Translations under genes and position numbers: made by a program
Shown: positions 28,640 to 38,441 of the stretch, in pieces
Position numbering within the stretch: the stretch's first letter is position 1
Layout of the letters: every line of letters begins with the position of its first letter
Origin: Nostoc sp. FACHB-973
GTDB lineage: Bacteria > Cyanobacteriota > Cyanobacteriia > Cyanobacteriales > Nostocaceae
Length of the DNA stretch: 64,000 nt
Direction: 5' to 3'
Assembly (NCBI RefSeq): GCF_014698115.1
Contig: NZ_JACJSJ010000017.1
Span: 1-64,000 of the forward strand
Notes under the pieces: generated by a model
Databases searched by the model: none
What the model saw: only the letters and a program-made list of their open reading frames with translations
Told to the model about the DNA's origin: nothing

Positions 28640-31003
28640 ATGAACTCATTATCAACAAATGTATTATCTGTATGTGGAATTGAATATTTGACAATAGATG
28701 AAAGCTTGAAGATTATTGATATCTCTCTGGGACTAAATCACTTTGCCGATATTCCCGATGAAGTAAAGCCAGGTGGTGATGTTCGGATTGCGTTTCCAGA
28801 ATTAGATGGACTTGAAGATATTTTTGATGCGATTCAACAGGGACAGCAAAATAGTTTTGAATTAAAAGGAATTAGGCGATCGCCAGATAAATCCTCTCCT
28901 TTATATATTGATATTTCTATTACTAAAAATATCCAGAAAGACAATTCTAGAAATTGCCTAATCATTCTTGTGCAAAATGTAACAGAACGGATGGTGCTTG
29001 AGCAATCTTTATTCCAAGGTGCAAATGAAGCAAATCTTTTGTTACGTAATTTAAAGGCTTCTAAACAATACATTGACCAAATTGTGACATCAATGCCAGA
29101 TGCATTGCTGGTAACAACGCTGTCAGGAAATATAAAAAAAGTGAATCCAGCGGCACAAATATTGTTGGAGTATGATGAAGCAGAACTTATGGGTCAACCC
29201 ATCGCCAAAGTTCTCAAGAAAATCGGAAACATTGAAATTATTCATATATCAATAAATCCAGATATAAATCATTTAGTCAAAGAGGTAGAAACAGTTTGTC
29301 ATACTAAAAGTGGTAAAACCATTCCCGTAGATTTTTCATACTCAATCATTCAAACAGAAATTGAACATTTCCAAGGTTATGTTTACATTTTACGAAACAT
29401 GACCGAACGAAAACAAGCAGAACTTGCTAAACAGCAATTCTTAGCAATGATTAGCCATGAAGTTCGCACTCCAATTACATCGGTAACTGGTATGGCGAGT
29501 CTGTTGTTAGATAGTGAACTGACTACTGAACAACGAGATTTTGTTGAAACCATTTACATAAGTGGAAATTCCTTACTCAAAATTATTAACGATTTCCTTG
29601 ATTTTTCCAAAATTCAATCAGGCAACCTGGAACTAGAGGCGCAACCTTTTGTTTTGCGACATTGCATTAATCAGGCTTTTGATTTACTCGCACCTCAAGC
29701 TAAAGAAAAAGGATTAAAACTCACATTTTTAGATAATTCTCAATTTCCTACGATGATTGTGGGAGATATTACGAGACTGCGCCAAGTCTTGATTAATTTA
29801 CTTAGTAATGCTATCAAATTTACCAACACTGGAAGCATAGAAGTTTCAGTTATAGCCCGCAATCAAAGCGATCATAATTATTCTGCTGCAAATACTTACG
29901 AAATTCAGTTTAGTATTAAAGATACAGGCATTGGAATTCCACGCGATCGCCTTGAACGTTTATTTAAAGCCTTCAGTCAAGTAAACTCCTCCATTTATCG
30001 AGAGTATGGTGGTACTGGGTTAGGTCTTGCTATCTGTAAGCAACTGTGCGAGTTAATGGGTGGCAGAATTTGGGTTGAAAGTCAGCTGAATGCAGGCAGT
30101 GTATTTTACTTTACAATTACCGCTTCTGTGATTCCAGAGGAGTCAGAAGTTAGGAATCAGAATGGGCTACGCCCCGCTGCGCTAACAGAATTCAGAATTC
30201 AGGAGTCAGGAATGAAAAATTACGAAAACAACTGCGATTTTTCTGATCGTGATTGTCCTAAATTAAGAATTCTCTTAACTGAAGATAATCTAGTTAATCA
30301 AAAAATTGCTTTGAAACAACTCAAAAACTTAGGCTATAGCGCCGATGTTGCTAATAATGGTCAAGAAGCTTTGGAGATATTAGAAAAAATTCCTTACGAT
30401 TTAATTTTGATGGATTGCCAAATGCCAATTCTTGACGGTTTAGAAACTACAAAAGAAATTCATCGTTGGCAAGAAAGCCGCTTTGCAAGTGGTCGTCGTC
30501 CTGTGGTAATTGCAATGACAGCTAATGCCATGAAAGAAGACCAACAAATGTGTTTAGACGCAGGCATGGATGACTATTTAAGCAAGCCAGTAATGAAGGA
30601 AGATTTGGCAGCTGCACTAGAACGTTGGGCAAGTATAATTTTTAAAGCAAAAGAAACAGATGTTGGTATAGTTGACCTACCAATTGATTGGGAACGCTTG
30701 CATCAACTCTCAGAAAATAACCCAGAATTTGAATTAGAATTACTGCAAATATTTGTTGACGATATTCAACCTCGTTTAGAGATAATTAAAAGAGCGATCG
30801 CATCTGATGACTTTAAGCAATTGGCACTCCAAGCTCATCAAATTAAAGGTGCTAGCGCCAACATGGGAATTACAACCATGCATCTGGCAGCAAAAAAACT
30901 AGAACAACTAGTTCATCACCAAGAATGTGGAAGTACTAATAACTTAATCTCAGAATTAGAAGAGTTTGTTAAACGTATCCAAGAGTTTTTAATTACGAAA
31001 TAG
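28640..31003 (+). CDS. Hybrid histidine kinase (PAS-PAS-HisKA-HATPase-REC-HPt), soluble
   Basis: 787 residues with no membrane segment. N-terminal PAS-like module (1-125), PAS (~145-255), HisKA with H273 in SHEVRTP, HATPase ([12 protein letters not shown]), a linker (~500-530) read from an intergenic repeat (30143-30213), receiver with D592, and HPt with H733 in [12 protein letters not shown]. The REC-HPt part is nearly the same at both protein and DNA level as that of the giant kinase ~6 kb upstream, which implies duplication or gene conversion. It is coupled to the GTPase gene (4 bp), so it may act on or read the GTPase/OmpA system. No output regulator gene follows. Confidence 0.92.
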   Translation: MNSLSTNVLSVCGIEYLTIDESLKIIDISLGLNHFADIPDEVKPGGDVRIAFPELDGLEDIFDAIQQGQQNSFELKGIRRSPDKSSPLYIDISITKNIQKDNSRNCLIILVQNVTERMVLEQSLFQGANEANLLLRNLKASKQYIDQIVTSMPDALLVTTLSGNIKKVNPAAQILLEYDEAELMGQPIAKVLKKIGNIEIIHISINPDINHLVKEVETVCHTKSGKTIPVDFSYSIIQTEIEHFQGYVYILRNMTERKQAELAKQQFLAMISHEVRTPITSVTGMASLLLDSELTTEQRDFVETIYISGNSLLKIINDFLDFSKIQSGNLELEAQPFVLRHCINQAFDLLAPQAKEKGLKLTFLDNSQFPTMIVGDITRLRQVLINLLSNAIKFTNTGSIEVSVIARNQSDHNYSAANTYEIQFSIKDTGIGIPRDRLERLFKAFSQVNSSIYREYGGTGLGLAICKQLCELMGGRIWVESQLNAGSVFYFTITASVIPEESEVRNQNGLRPAALTEFRIQESGMKNYENNCDFSDRDCPKLRILLTEDNLVNQKIALKQLKNLGYSADVANNGQEALEILEKIPYDLILMDCQMPILDGLETTKEIHRWQESRFASGRRPVVIAMTANAMKEDQQMCLDAGMDDYLSKPVMKEDLAAALERWASIIFKAKETDVGIVDLPIDWERLHQLSENNPEFELELLQIFVDDIQPRLEIIKRAIASDDFKQLALQAHQIKGASANMGITTMHLAAKKLEQLVHHQECGSTNNLISELEEFVKRIQEFLITK

Positions 31004-31095
31004 TTAATTGTTCAAATTTGTACACCATTATCGTCGCTATCATATCTGGGAACTCCAAGAAATAAATTATTCAATATTGTGGGGTGGGCATCTTA

Positions 31096-31291
31096 GAGGT
31101 TATTTGAAAAGTATTTAGCTGTGATTTTAGGCACTTGTTGATCCCCCCTAACCCCCCTTAAAAAGGGGGGAACTGGAATCAAAGTCCCCCTTAAAAAGGG
31201 GGGAACTGGAATCAAAGTCCCCCTTAAAAAGGGGGATTTAGGGGGATCTAAAACGTTTTGCTACTAAGAAAAGGACTTTTCAAACAACCTC
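31096..31291. mobile_element. MITE with 17-bp inverted ends, flanked by TTA duplications (copy 1)
   Basis: The 196-bp element starts GAGGTTATTTGAAAAGT and ends with the reverse complement of GAGGTTGTTTGAAAAGT. It is flanked on both sides by TTA (31093-31095 and 31292-31294). Inside are CCCCTAACCCCCCTT/AAAAAGGGGG arms that can fold into a hairpin, with a 33-bp internal duplication absent from copy 2 (48554-48716). Three-base TNA duplications and GAG ends fit IS5-family (IS1031-like) transposition in trans. The rest of the 560-bp spacer holds only TCTGAATTCTGA repeats near 31440-31475. Confidence 0.85.
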
Positions 31292-31563
31292 TTACCCACC
31301 CTATGGACTGGGCTCTCGTGTCGCCCACCCCACAAGAGTTAATTAAATATTTTATTATTTGGAAGTCCCTCTACAGGAGATTTCAAGAAGCGTGAATTAC
31401 ACCATCTAAATCTCAAAGCTAGGTCCAGAGCGTATTCTCATTCTGAATTCTGAATTCTGACTCCTGAATTCTTCTGTATTATGGCGTCACTTGATGCAGG
31501 TGAAACTTGTGGACGATTCACGGTAGCTTAGTATTGATCGAGGAAAGCGTGAAGCGTGAGTTT

Positions 31564-32241
31564 ATGACAAGTACCGTTCAATCCCCCTACAGCAGCGAAC
31601 AAATTGCCGCTTGGTTGCGTGGACTGCTGACCATTGCTTGGGCTGATGGTAATTTTGATGAGCAGGAACAGCAAATAATTGCCAGCATCACTAAAGATGA
31701 ACTAGCTCCTAAGATTCAGTGGGACTCTTTAGAGATTATTACGCCTGAGGAATTAGCCGCAGTCTTGGGTAAAGGTACACCAGCAGCGGAAAATTTCTTA
31801 CGGACAGCGGTGATGGTAGCGATCGCAGATGGTACTTATTCTCCCAGTGAAGATGAGATTCTGCAACAGTTCTGTCAAATCTTGGAACAGCCAGAGAATT
31901 TACTCCAAGCCCTCCGCCACACCCTAGAACACCCAGAACAAATTACCCCCACTATCCCTGCAACTGGACTTACAAAACGTCAAATTGATGCACTACACCC
32001 TCTGCGCGACTGGCTCGATGGACTAGATATCCAAGACCCAAGAGTAGCCCGCTTTTTGTGTAAAATGATTCCCTCTCAGTGTCCCTTTGAGCGGGATGTC
32101 ACCCTATTTGGACGCAAAATTGTGCATATACCACCGATGTGTAAAATTAACCCATTGTATGAACAACTGGTAGGCTTACGTTTCCGCGCCCTCTCTTACT
32201 TGGCAGATAAATGCGGTGAAGATGTTTCACCATATATTTGA
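31564..32241 (+). CDS. TerB-like domain plus Mo-dependent nitrogenase C-terminal-like domain protein
   Basis: 225 residues from the ATG at 31564; a longer frame from the TTG at 31507 is possible but less likely. The N-terminal half (QIAAWLRGLLTIAWADGNFDEQEQQII ... VAIADGTYSPSEDEIL) is a TerB-like helical domain with its repeated acidic motif. The C-terminal ~85 residues (LHPLRDWLDGLDIQDPRVARFLCKMIPSQCPFERDVTLFGRKI ... YLADKCGEDV) match the cyanobacterial family annotated as Mo-dependent nitrogenase C-terminus, whose role is not established; the name does not mean it is nitrogenase. It precedes obgE by 130 bp of repeat sequence. Confidence 0.8.
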   Translation: MTSTVQSPYSSEQIAAWLRGLLTIAWADGNFDEQEQQIIASITKDELAPKIQWDSLEIITPEELAAVLGKGTPAAENFLRTAVMVAIADGTYSPSEDEILQQFCQILEQPENLLQALRHTLEHPEQITPTIPATGLTKRQIDALHPLRDWLDGLDIQDPRVARFLCKMIPSQCPFERDVTLFGRKIVHIPPMCKINPLYEQLVGLRFRALSYLADKCGEDVSPYI

Positions 32242-32301
32242 GTGCTGAGTGGCGAGTGCTGAGTGGCGAGTATTAAGTTAAAAGTAAAGAGTAAGAAGTG
32301 A

Positions 32302-33393
<1,092 letters not shown>

Positions 33394-33852
33394 TTACTAG
33401 CAATGTCATTTGTCTTTTGTATTTTGTAATTTGTAAATAAGCAATGACCAATGACTAAATGACCAATGACGATATTGGCGTATAATATCATGTTTGGCTG
33501 AAGACCTTATCATTAGCACTGACGCAAAGACGCACAGAGATTTGAATAATAAGTAATTATCCGAACTTGATATTAGCCCATACAATTCCGATTATTTTTA
33601 ATAAAATTTAATATTAATTATTTATTTGTAAAATAATCATTTTGAAAGATTTCAAAAAATATTTTTTGTGACTAGCATTAGCTGCGGGAAACTTCACCAA
33701 CAAAGACATCAAGAGAACGCATTTATCCGTATTAGTATATTATAGCGTGATTATCTTGAATAACATAATTGATACAAAAGCTTAAAAGCCTTGCTTACTG
33801 ATAAAAAAACGGCGCTAAACTAGAACCACAGGGCAATAATCACAGGAAAAAT
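33394..33852. other. 459-bp intergenic region
   Basis: It holds CAATGACCAATGAC repeats at 33443-33470 and a short GACGCAAAGACGCACAGAG repeat near 33520; the rest is AT-rich. No gene is visible. The last 100 bp, with AT-rich boxes around 33735-33830, presumably hold the promoter of the vWA genes, but no box is certain. Confidence 0.4.
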
Positions 33853-34458
33853 ATGATGAGCGATCGCGATTACACACTAATCATTGATAAAAGCGGTAGT
33901 ATGTCCACACCCGACCAAGTGGGTGGTAGAACTAGATGGGAAATAGCCCAAGAGTCTACACTCGCTTTGGCAAGAAAAGCCGAACAGTTTGACCCAGATG
34001 GTATTACTGTTTATCTGTTTTCTGGAAAATTTAAACGCTACGACGATGTAACCTCAGCCAAAGTCGCACAGATATTTCTCGAAAACGATCCTGCTGGTAC
34101 GACAAACTTAGCAGGTGTACTCCAAGATGCAACAAATAATTTCTTTCAACGCAAAGCTGCTGGTCAAAGCAAGCCAAACGGAGAAACAATTTTAGTCATT
34201 ACTGATGGTGAACCAGACGATCGTAAAGCTGTGTTTGAAGTGATCATTAATGCTACTCGGCAAATGGAGCGTGATGAAGAATTGGGAATTTCGATTATTC
34301 AAGTAGGCTCAGATGCCCAAGCAACTAAGTTTCTAAAAGCTTTAGATGACCAGTTGCAAAGTGTTGGCGCTAAATTTGATATTTGCGATACAGTCACTTT
34401 AGACGATCTAGAAGAAATGAGTCTTGTAGATGTATTAACCAACGCCATAACTGACTAA
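33853..34458 (+). CDS. vWA-domain protein (TerY-like), first of a tandem pair
   Basis: 201 residues, essentially one von Willebrand factor A domain. The metal-ion-dependent adhesion site is intact: DKSGS at the start (11-15), Thr in GTTNLAG and Asp in TDGEPDD. There is no signal peptide, so it should be cytosolic. The start could be either of two adjacent ATGs. The next gene is a paralogue of equal length and about 75 percent similar. vWA proteins of this type occur in stress-linked Ter-like clusters; the TerB-like gene 2 kb upstream fits loosely. Confidence 0.88.
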   Translation: MMSDRDYTLIIDKSGSMSTPDQVGGRTRWEIAQESTLALARKAEQFDPDGITVYLFSGKFKRYDDVTSAKVAQIFLENDPAGTTNLAGVLQDATNNFFQRKAAGQSKPNGETILVITDGEPDDRKAVFEVIINATRQMERDEELGISIIQVGSDAQATKFLKALDDQLQSVGAKFDICDTVTLDDLEEMSLVDVLTNAITD

Positions 34459-34579
34459 TAATACCTAAATTTTTCAGTTTTTTCTCAAAAATTTATCAGC
34501 AATTTGTGGAAATATTCTCCATGTGAAAAAACTGATTCATAATTTAGAGCTTTTGAGTAAATATTTGGGGAGGTTATAA

Positions 34580-35185
34580 ATGCTAGAAAACCGTGATTAC
34601 ACATTAATTATTGACAAAAGTGGCAGCATGGCCACCCCAGATCAAAAGGGTGGTAGAAGCAGATGGCTAGCAGCACAGGAATCTACTTTAGCTTTAGCTA
34701 GTAAATGTGAACAATTTGACCCAGATGGTATCACTATTTATGTATTTTCTGGAAAATTTAAGCGCTACGAAAATGTTACATCCGGCAAGGTAGCACAAAT
34801 TTTTCGAGAAAATGATCCCTCTGGTACAACTGACTTAGCTGGTGTGTTGAAACATGCTACTGATGATTATTTTCAACGCAAAGGAGCCGGTCAAACGAAG
34901 CCAAATGGTGAAACAATTTTAGTGGTTACTGATGGCGAACCAGATGATCGCAAAGCAGTAATGAGGGTCATTATTGAAGCTTCTCGGCGCATGGATAAAG
35001 ATGAAGAATTAGCTATTTCTTTCATTCAAGTTGGTACAGATCAGCAAGCTACCCGTTTTCTCAAAGTCTTAGACGATGAACTCCAAGGAGCCGGTGCTAA
35101 GTTTGATATCTGTGACACAATTACTATGGAAGATATGGAAGATATGAGTTTATCAGAAGTGCTACTCAATGCCATTAATGACTAG
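34580..35185 (+). CDS. vWA-domain protein (TerY-like), second of a tandem pair
   Basis: 201 residues with the same MIDAS set (DKSGS, GTTDLAG, TDGEPDD) and the same start as the upstream copy (NRDYTLIIDKSGSMATPD). The two clearly arose by tandem duplication, and the C-termini (CDTITMEDMEDMSLSEVLLNAIND) remain parallel. A ribosome-binding site (GGGGAGG) lies 8 bp before the ATG, so it can be translated independently; the spacer of 121 bp may contain its own promoter. Confidence 0.88.
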   Translation: MLENRDYTLIIDKSGSMATPDQKGGRSRWLAAQESTLALASKCEQFDPDGITIYVFSGKFKRYENVTSGKVAQIFRENDPSGTTDLAGVLKHATDDYFQRKGAGQTKPNGETILVVTDGEPDDRKAVMRVIIEASRRMDKDEELAISFIQVGTDQQATRFLKVLDDELQGAGAKFDICDTITMEDMEDMSLSEVLLNAIND

Positions 35186-35474
35186 TACCGCCGTGAAGTC
35201 AAAAGTCAAAAATCAAAAAGTTGATATCTCAAGGCTTGTGCCTGTTTAAAATGGTAGGTTTATTTACGCCGTTCTATACTAGTACTAGGCACAAGGCAAA
35301 ACAAAGAATACTTGCAGAATTCAGAATTTAGGAGTAAAACAGGCTTAATACCTGGCTTTCTAACCTAGTTTATCTACTTCATTAACTTGAAATTTTTTAA
35401 GGATTTAGATTTTTCTCATATTTTGAAAAAATGCCAGATAGAATCATGATTTTCGCTTTATAGGACTTCTAAAA

Positions 35475-35870
35475 ATGGATTCTATTGATAAGTTGTTAGC
35501 TGAACTTGAAACTGAATACAAAGAAGGACAAACTAAACAGCAGTCGCCAAAATCAACTACAGCCAAATCCTTTCTTCCACCATCACGAAAATCCGCATCT
35601 TTAATGGATAATCTTTTGGCAGAAGTTAAGGCTGATTTTGCAGAACAAGATGCTGCTGAGGAATTAAAAAGACAGCAAGAATTAGAACAAGAAAGAATTC
35701 GCCAAGAACAACTCAAAGCTAAACAAATAGAGGCTTTGAAAGTCCAGGCTAAAGAATGGTTAGCGAAAGTAGATCCATTTTCACCTGAAGGACTTTGGTT
35801 TGAAAGATTTGCTGAAAGTTATCCCTCAAAATTAGAAGCAGCGATTGAATATTTACGCAATAACGAATAA
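35475..35870 (+). CDS. Hypothetical protein, perhaps of the Slr1339-type salt-stress family
   Basis: 131 residues. It begins MDSIDKLLAELETEYKE and repeats the motif later as MDNLLAEVKADFAEQ. A charged helix follows (AAEELKRQQELEQERIRQEQLKAKQIEALK) and a compact C-terminus (WLAKVDPFSPEGLWFERFAESYPSKLEAAIEYL). I recall similar short cyanobacterial proteins labelled salt-stress (Slr1339-like), but the assignment is from memory and tentative. It follows the vWA pair in the same direction. Confidence 0.6.
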   Translation: MDSIDKLLAELETEYKEGQTKQQSPKSTTAKSFLPPSRKSASLMDNLLAEVKADFAEQDAAEELKRQQELEQERIRQEQLKAKQIEALKVQAKEWLAKVDPFSPEGLWFERFAESYPSKLEAAIEYLRNNE

Positions 35871-35887
35871 GGCCTAACACTTTAATA

Positions 35888-36229
35888 TTAATGGTGATTA
35901 GTTCGAGCAAAATGTTGAACAGCCCATTCATGCATAGCATAGAGAATTGGTTGCAAAGTTTCTCCTAAAGGCGTCAGTGAATATTCCACTTTTGGTGGAA
36001 TTTGCGGATAAACTTCTCGATGAATAATACCGTCTTCCTCCATTTCTCTAAGTTGCTGAGTCAGCATCTTTTGGGTTACTCCAGGTAAAGCCCGCTGCAA
36101 CTCGCCAAAGCGTTTGACGCCAGCCATTAATTCTTTAATAATCAAAACCTTCCAGCGTCCGCCAATTATCTTTAGTGTAGTTTCCACTTCACAAGTCAGC
36201 CTGGTATGGTTTTCTGCTTCAGCTTTCAT
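35888..36229 (-). CDS. HxlR-family transcriptional regulator
   Basis: 113 residues, the usual size. A winged helix-turn-helix with typical wording: [50 protein letters not shown], then [21 protein letters not shown] single N-terminal Cys (C13) at the position used for thiol sensing in HypR-like members suggests redox control. The promoter contains a 14-bp perfect palindrome (36242-36255), probably its own operator. Tail-to-tail with the upstream small protein gene. Confidence 0.9.
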   Translation of the reverse strand: MKAEAENHTRLTCEVETTLKIIGGRWKVLIIKELMAGVKRFGELQRALPGVTQKMLTQQLREMEEDGIIHREVYPQIPPKVEYSLTPLGETLQPILYAMHEWAVQHFARTNHH

Positions 36230-36241
36230 AGTTATTTAGGT

Positions 36242-36255
36242 GGAAATATATTTCC
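36242..36255. promoter_or_regulatory. Likely HxlR operator
   Basis: GGAAATATATTTCC is a perfect 14-bp palindrome 13 bp before the regulator's start codon, a typical place for autoregulation by a dimeric winged-helix protein. Binding is inferred, not shown. Confidence 0.5.
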
Positions 36256-36422
36256 AAGTCAGTATTATTATATTCGCCCAATGCTGTTTCATATCTATTG
36301 GTTGTGACGATGTGGGGCTGTTAGTATTTCTTGTAAGAATAAATCTCGGTTTTTTAGCCAGGTATAACCTGGCTTATCTAAATCTTTTATAATTCAAAAA
36401 CATTATGCAAAATGTGTTGTAG

Positions 36423-36450
36423 GTAGGGGCGTACAGCTGTACGCCCCTAC
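36423..36450. repeat. 28-bp perfect palindrome, GTAGGGGCGTACAG family
   Basis: The same palindrome as at 11930-11957 with one symmetric, compensated change (C to T in the left arm, G to A in the right arm). It lies in the 465-bp gap between hxlR and the 2TM gene, which otherwise holds no gene except the terminator at 36642. Confidence 0.75.
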
Positions 36451-36641
36451 AGCCGATTGATTTGTTGTAAAGATTTTTGCTGTAAGATAATTTTCAGACT
36501 ATTGATAGACCTACATATCACTAGAAAGATAGAAAAAATACTTCGACCTATCGGATAATATTGAGTTTGATCCTAATCATTGCTGTGTTTAAAAAGATTT
36601 GATCGAGATAGTGTTACACAAAAAATGTGGCAGAAATGTTA

Positions 36642-36669
36642 CCCCGATTCTCCTGCGGGGTTTTTCTTT
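36642..36669 (+). terminator. Intrinsic terminator
   Basis: CCCCG-(9 nt)-CGGGG followed by TTTTTCTTT. No plus-strand gene ends nearby, so it may end a small RNA transcribed from the 36460-36640 region or be the far end of a long transcript. It can serve the minus-strand 2TM gene only poorly, because the T tract is on the other side. Confidence 0.6.
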
Positions 36670-36694
36670 CAATAAGCGAAAAGCACTAAACCTA

Positions 36695-37198
36695 CTAAGT
36701 CAGCAATGCTTTAAACCACTTATTCAAAACTGTATTGATGGTTTTCTTAATCTGATGCTTGCGGTTCCACTTCTGGAATGCGATTTCGTACTCTTCGCCC
36801 TTCATTTGAAAGGTATTCCAGACATCAAGCGCTACTGGCAATCCGCAGAATAGTAAAATGTACAGCGACCAAGAAATTCCGCCACCAGCGATTAAATCGA
36901 CGAGTATCAAAAAGCCATTAAAAATTGCATAATTGCCGAGACGCTTCTGAAATCTTCTTTGGCGGAAGGCGTCAAAAGCTTTTCGCTGTTGAACTTGGCT
37001 TTGTTGCACTACCCAATCACGTTCTGCTAATTTTAAAGATTCGGGTGCAATTTCTAACTCAGCAGCAATTTCTAATAGCTGTTCATAAGAAAATTCTGTG
37101 TCTTTATCATCAGCTTGACGAGCGATCGCCAAGTGTAAAATTTGTTGTACATCTTCTTGGCTATAAGAGCGGATGCTTTGAGGTTCAAAGGCCGTCAT
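36695..37198 (-). CDS. 2TM-domain membrane protein
   Basis: 167 residues. The N-terminal half is soluble and includes a SHOCT/DUF1707-like helical segment (SYSQEDVQQILHLAIARQ ... FSYEQLLEIAAELEIAPESL). The C-terminal half has two closely spaced membrane helices (YAIFNGFLILVDLIAGGG and WSLYILLFCGLPVALDVW), the 2TM domain often annotated in cyanobacteria. Function unknown. Confidence 0.75.
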   Translation of the reverse strand: MTAFEPQSIRSYSQEDVQQILHLAIARQADDKDTEFSYEQLLEIAAELEIAPESLKLAERDWVVQQSQVQQRKAFDAFRQRRFQKRLGNYAIFNGFLILVDLIAGGGISWSLYILLFCGLPVALDVWNTFQMKGEEYEIAFQKWNRKHQIKKTINTVLNKWFKALLT

Positions 37199-37325
37199 AA
37201 TTTTTTTTCTGATAAAACTTTCAAGAGAAATTTACTGTCTGATAGATTTTAACTAGCTACCCCAGTACTATTTCCATTATTCTTAGATTAACAAATTTAG
37301 ATGTTGTGCTGCATCTCAGGTATTG

Positions 37326-38132
37326 TTAACTTTGAACTTTTGGTTGTTGAAAAGCGTAAATATCCTGAATAACTTGTACCCAACCGTTAGCGACAGATTC
37401 GAGAATGCGATCGCCTTTTTCTTTAGTTGCGGTTGTGGCGTCACCAATGACTCCACTTTTACTGATATCTCGCGTCACCCAAGCCACAGGTAACTTGCCT
37501 TCCCAACTCAATAAACTACTTTCTGCCTGTTCTGGTGGATACTCCGCAACAGCTTTTTCTAGCTGCACTTGTTCTGGTAAAAGCGATAGCATAATGCTAG
37601 TTTCTGCATCTCCCGCGTGCATTCCTAGTGCTGCTTCTTTTGGTGTTAATAAGTCTTTAGTAATATTAGGCACACGCCAAGTAAACAGCGGAAATACCGA
37701 GAAGTCATCATACTGAACATGCAAATCCCGCGCCGCCATTTGCATAACTTGGGGTTGTCCGCCGTGGGAGTTCATTAACACCAATTTTCTAAACCCAGCA
37801 CGGTAGATACTTTCACCCACTTCCATAATGATTGCCGTCAGAGTTGCCGTGCTGAGGGTAATCGTACCGGGAAAGTGCCAGTGTTCATTAGATTTGCCAT
37901 AATAAAGGGTTGGTAAAGCATAAGCCGGAATACTGGCATCGAGATTTTCCAATGCTTTTCCCAGTACCCCCACACCAATAGCAGCATCTACAATTAACGG
38001 CAGATGGGGCCCATGTTGTTCAATTGCCCCTACTGGTTGGATGATGACCACATTTTCCTTATTTGGCATTGCCTGGATGTCAGTCCAACTGAGGTAGGGG
38101 AAAAACCGTTGTGGGGGAATAAAGCTGTGCAT
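37326..38132 (-). CDS. Creatininase-family amidohydrolase
   Basis: 268 residues from the ATG at 38132 (MHSFIPPQRFFPYLSW). The open frame continues to 38429, but that extension reads only repeat sequence (GECGSVGSVGG type), so I reject it. Family metal ligands are visible: the Glu-His in GAIEQHGPHLPL with the following Asp (VDAAIG), the NSHGGQ motif, HAGDAETS and the final Glu region. Members include creatinine amidohydrolase, the riboflavin/F420 enzyme ArfB and mycofactocin MftE; the substrate cannot be told from the sequence. Confidence 0.85.
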   Translation of the reverse strand: MHSFIPPQRFFPYLSWTDIQAMPNKENVVIIQPVGAIEQHGPHLPLIVDAAIGVGVLGKALENLDASIPAYALPTLYYGKSNEHWHFPGTITLSTATLTAIIMEVGESIYRAGFRKLVLMNSHGGQPQVMQMAARDLHVQYDDFSVFPLFTWRVPNITKDLLTPKEAALGMHAGDAETSIMLSLLPEQVQLEKAVAEYPPEQAESSLLSWEGKLPVAWVTRDISKSGVIGDATTATKEKGDRILESVANGWVQVIQDIYAFQQPKVQS

Positions 38133-38164
38133 ATTACTGAAGTTGTGACATTTATATTTTAGGG

Positions 38165-38350
38165 CATTGGGGATTGGGGGGGGAGATGAGGGAGATGAGG
38201 GAGATGAGGTGTGTCCGGTGTGGGAGGAAGGGGAGGAACCATAAATTCTCTTTCCCCCCACACTCCCCACACTCCCCACACTCCCCTCCCTCATCCCCCT
38301 CATCTCCCTCATCTCCCCCTCCCCAGTCCCCAGTCCGCAGTCCCCAGTCC
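38165..38350. repeat. Repeat cluster upstream of the creatininase gene
   Basis: GGGGGAGATGAGGGAGATGAGG units (38170-38210), CCCCACACTCCC units (38255-38285), CATCTCCCTC units (38290-38320) and CCCCAGTCC heptamers (38322-38350) follow one another and can pair. The bases to 38400 include the promoter region of ppgK. No gene. Confidence 0.75.
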
Positions 38351-38441
38351 CTGAATATGAAGACTCTCCAAACATCCGGATATTACCAGATGTAGCAAAG
38401 CATAATAACGAAATAACAAGCTCTGACAAGGATGTAAGTAG

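Noticed and set aside
38133..38429. N-terminal extension of the creatininase-like gene
   Set aside because: The extension is encoded entirely by repeat units; the family's first beta strand begins just after the ATG at 38132.
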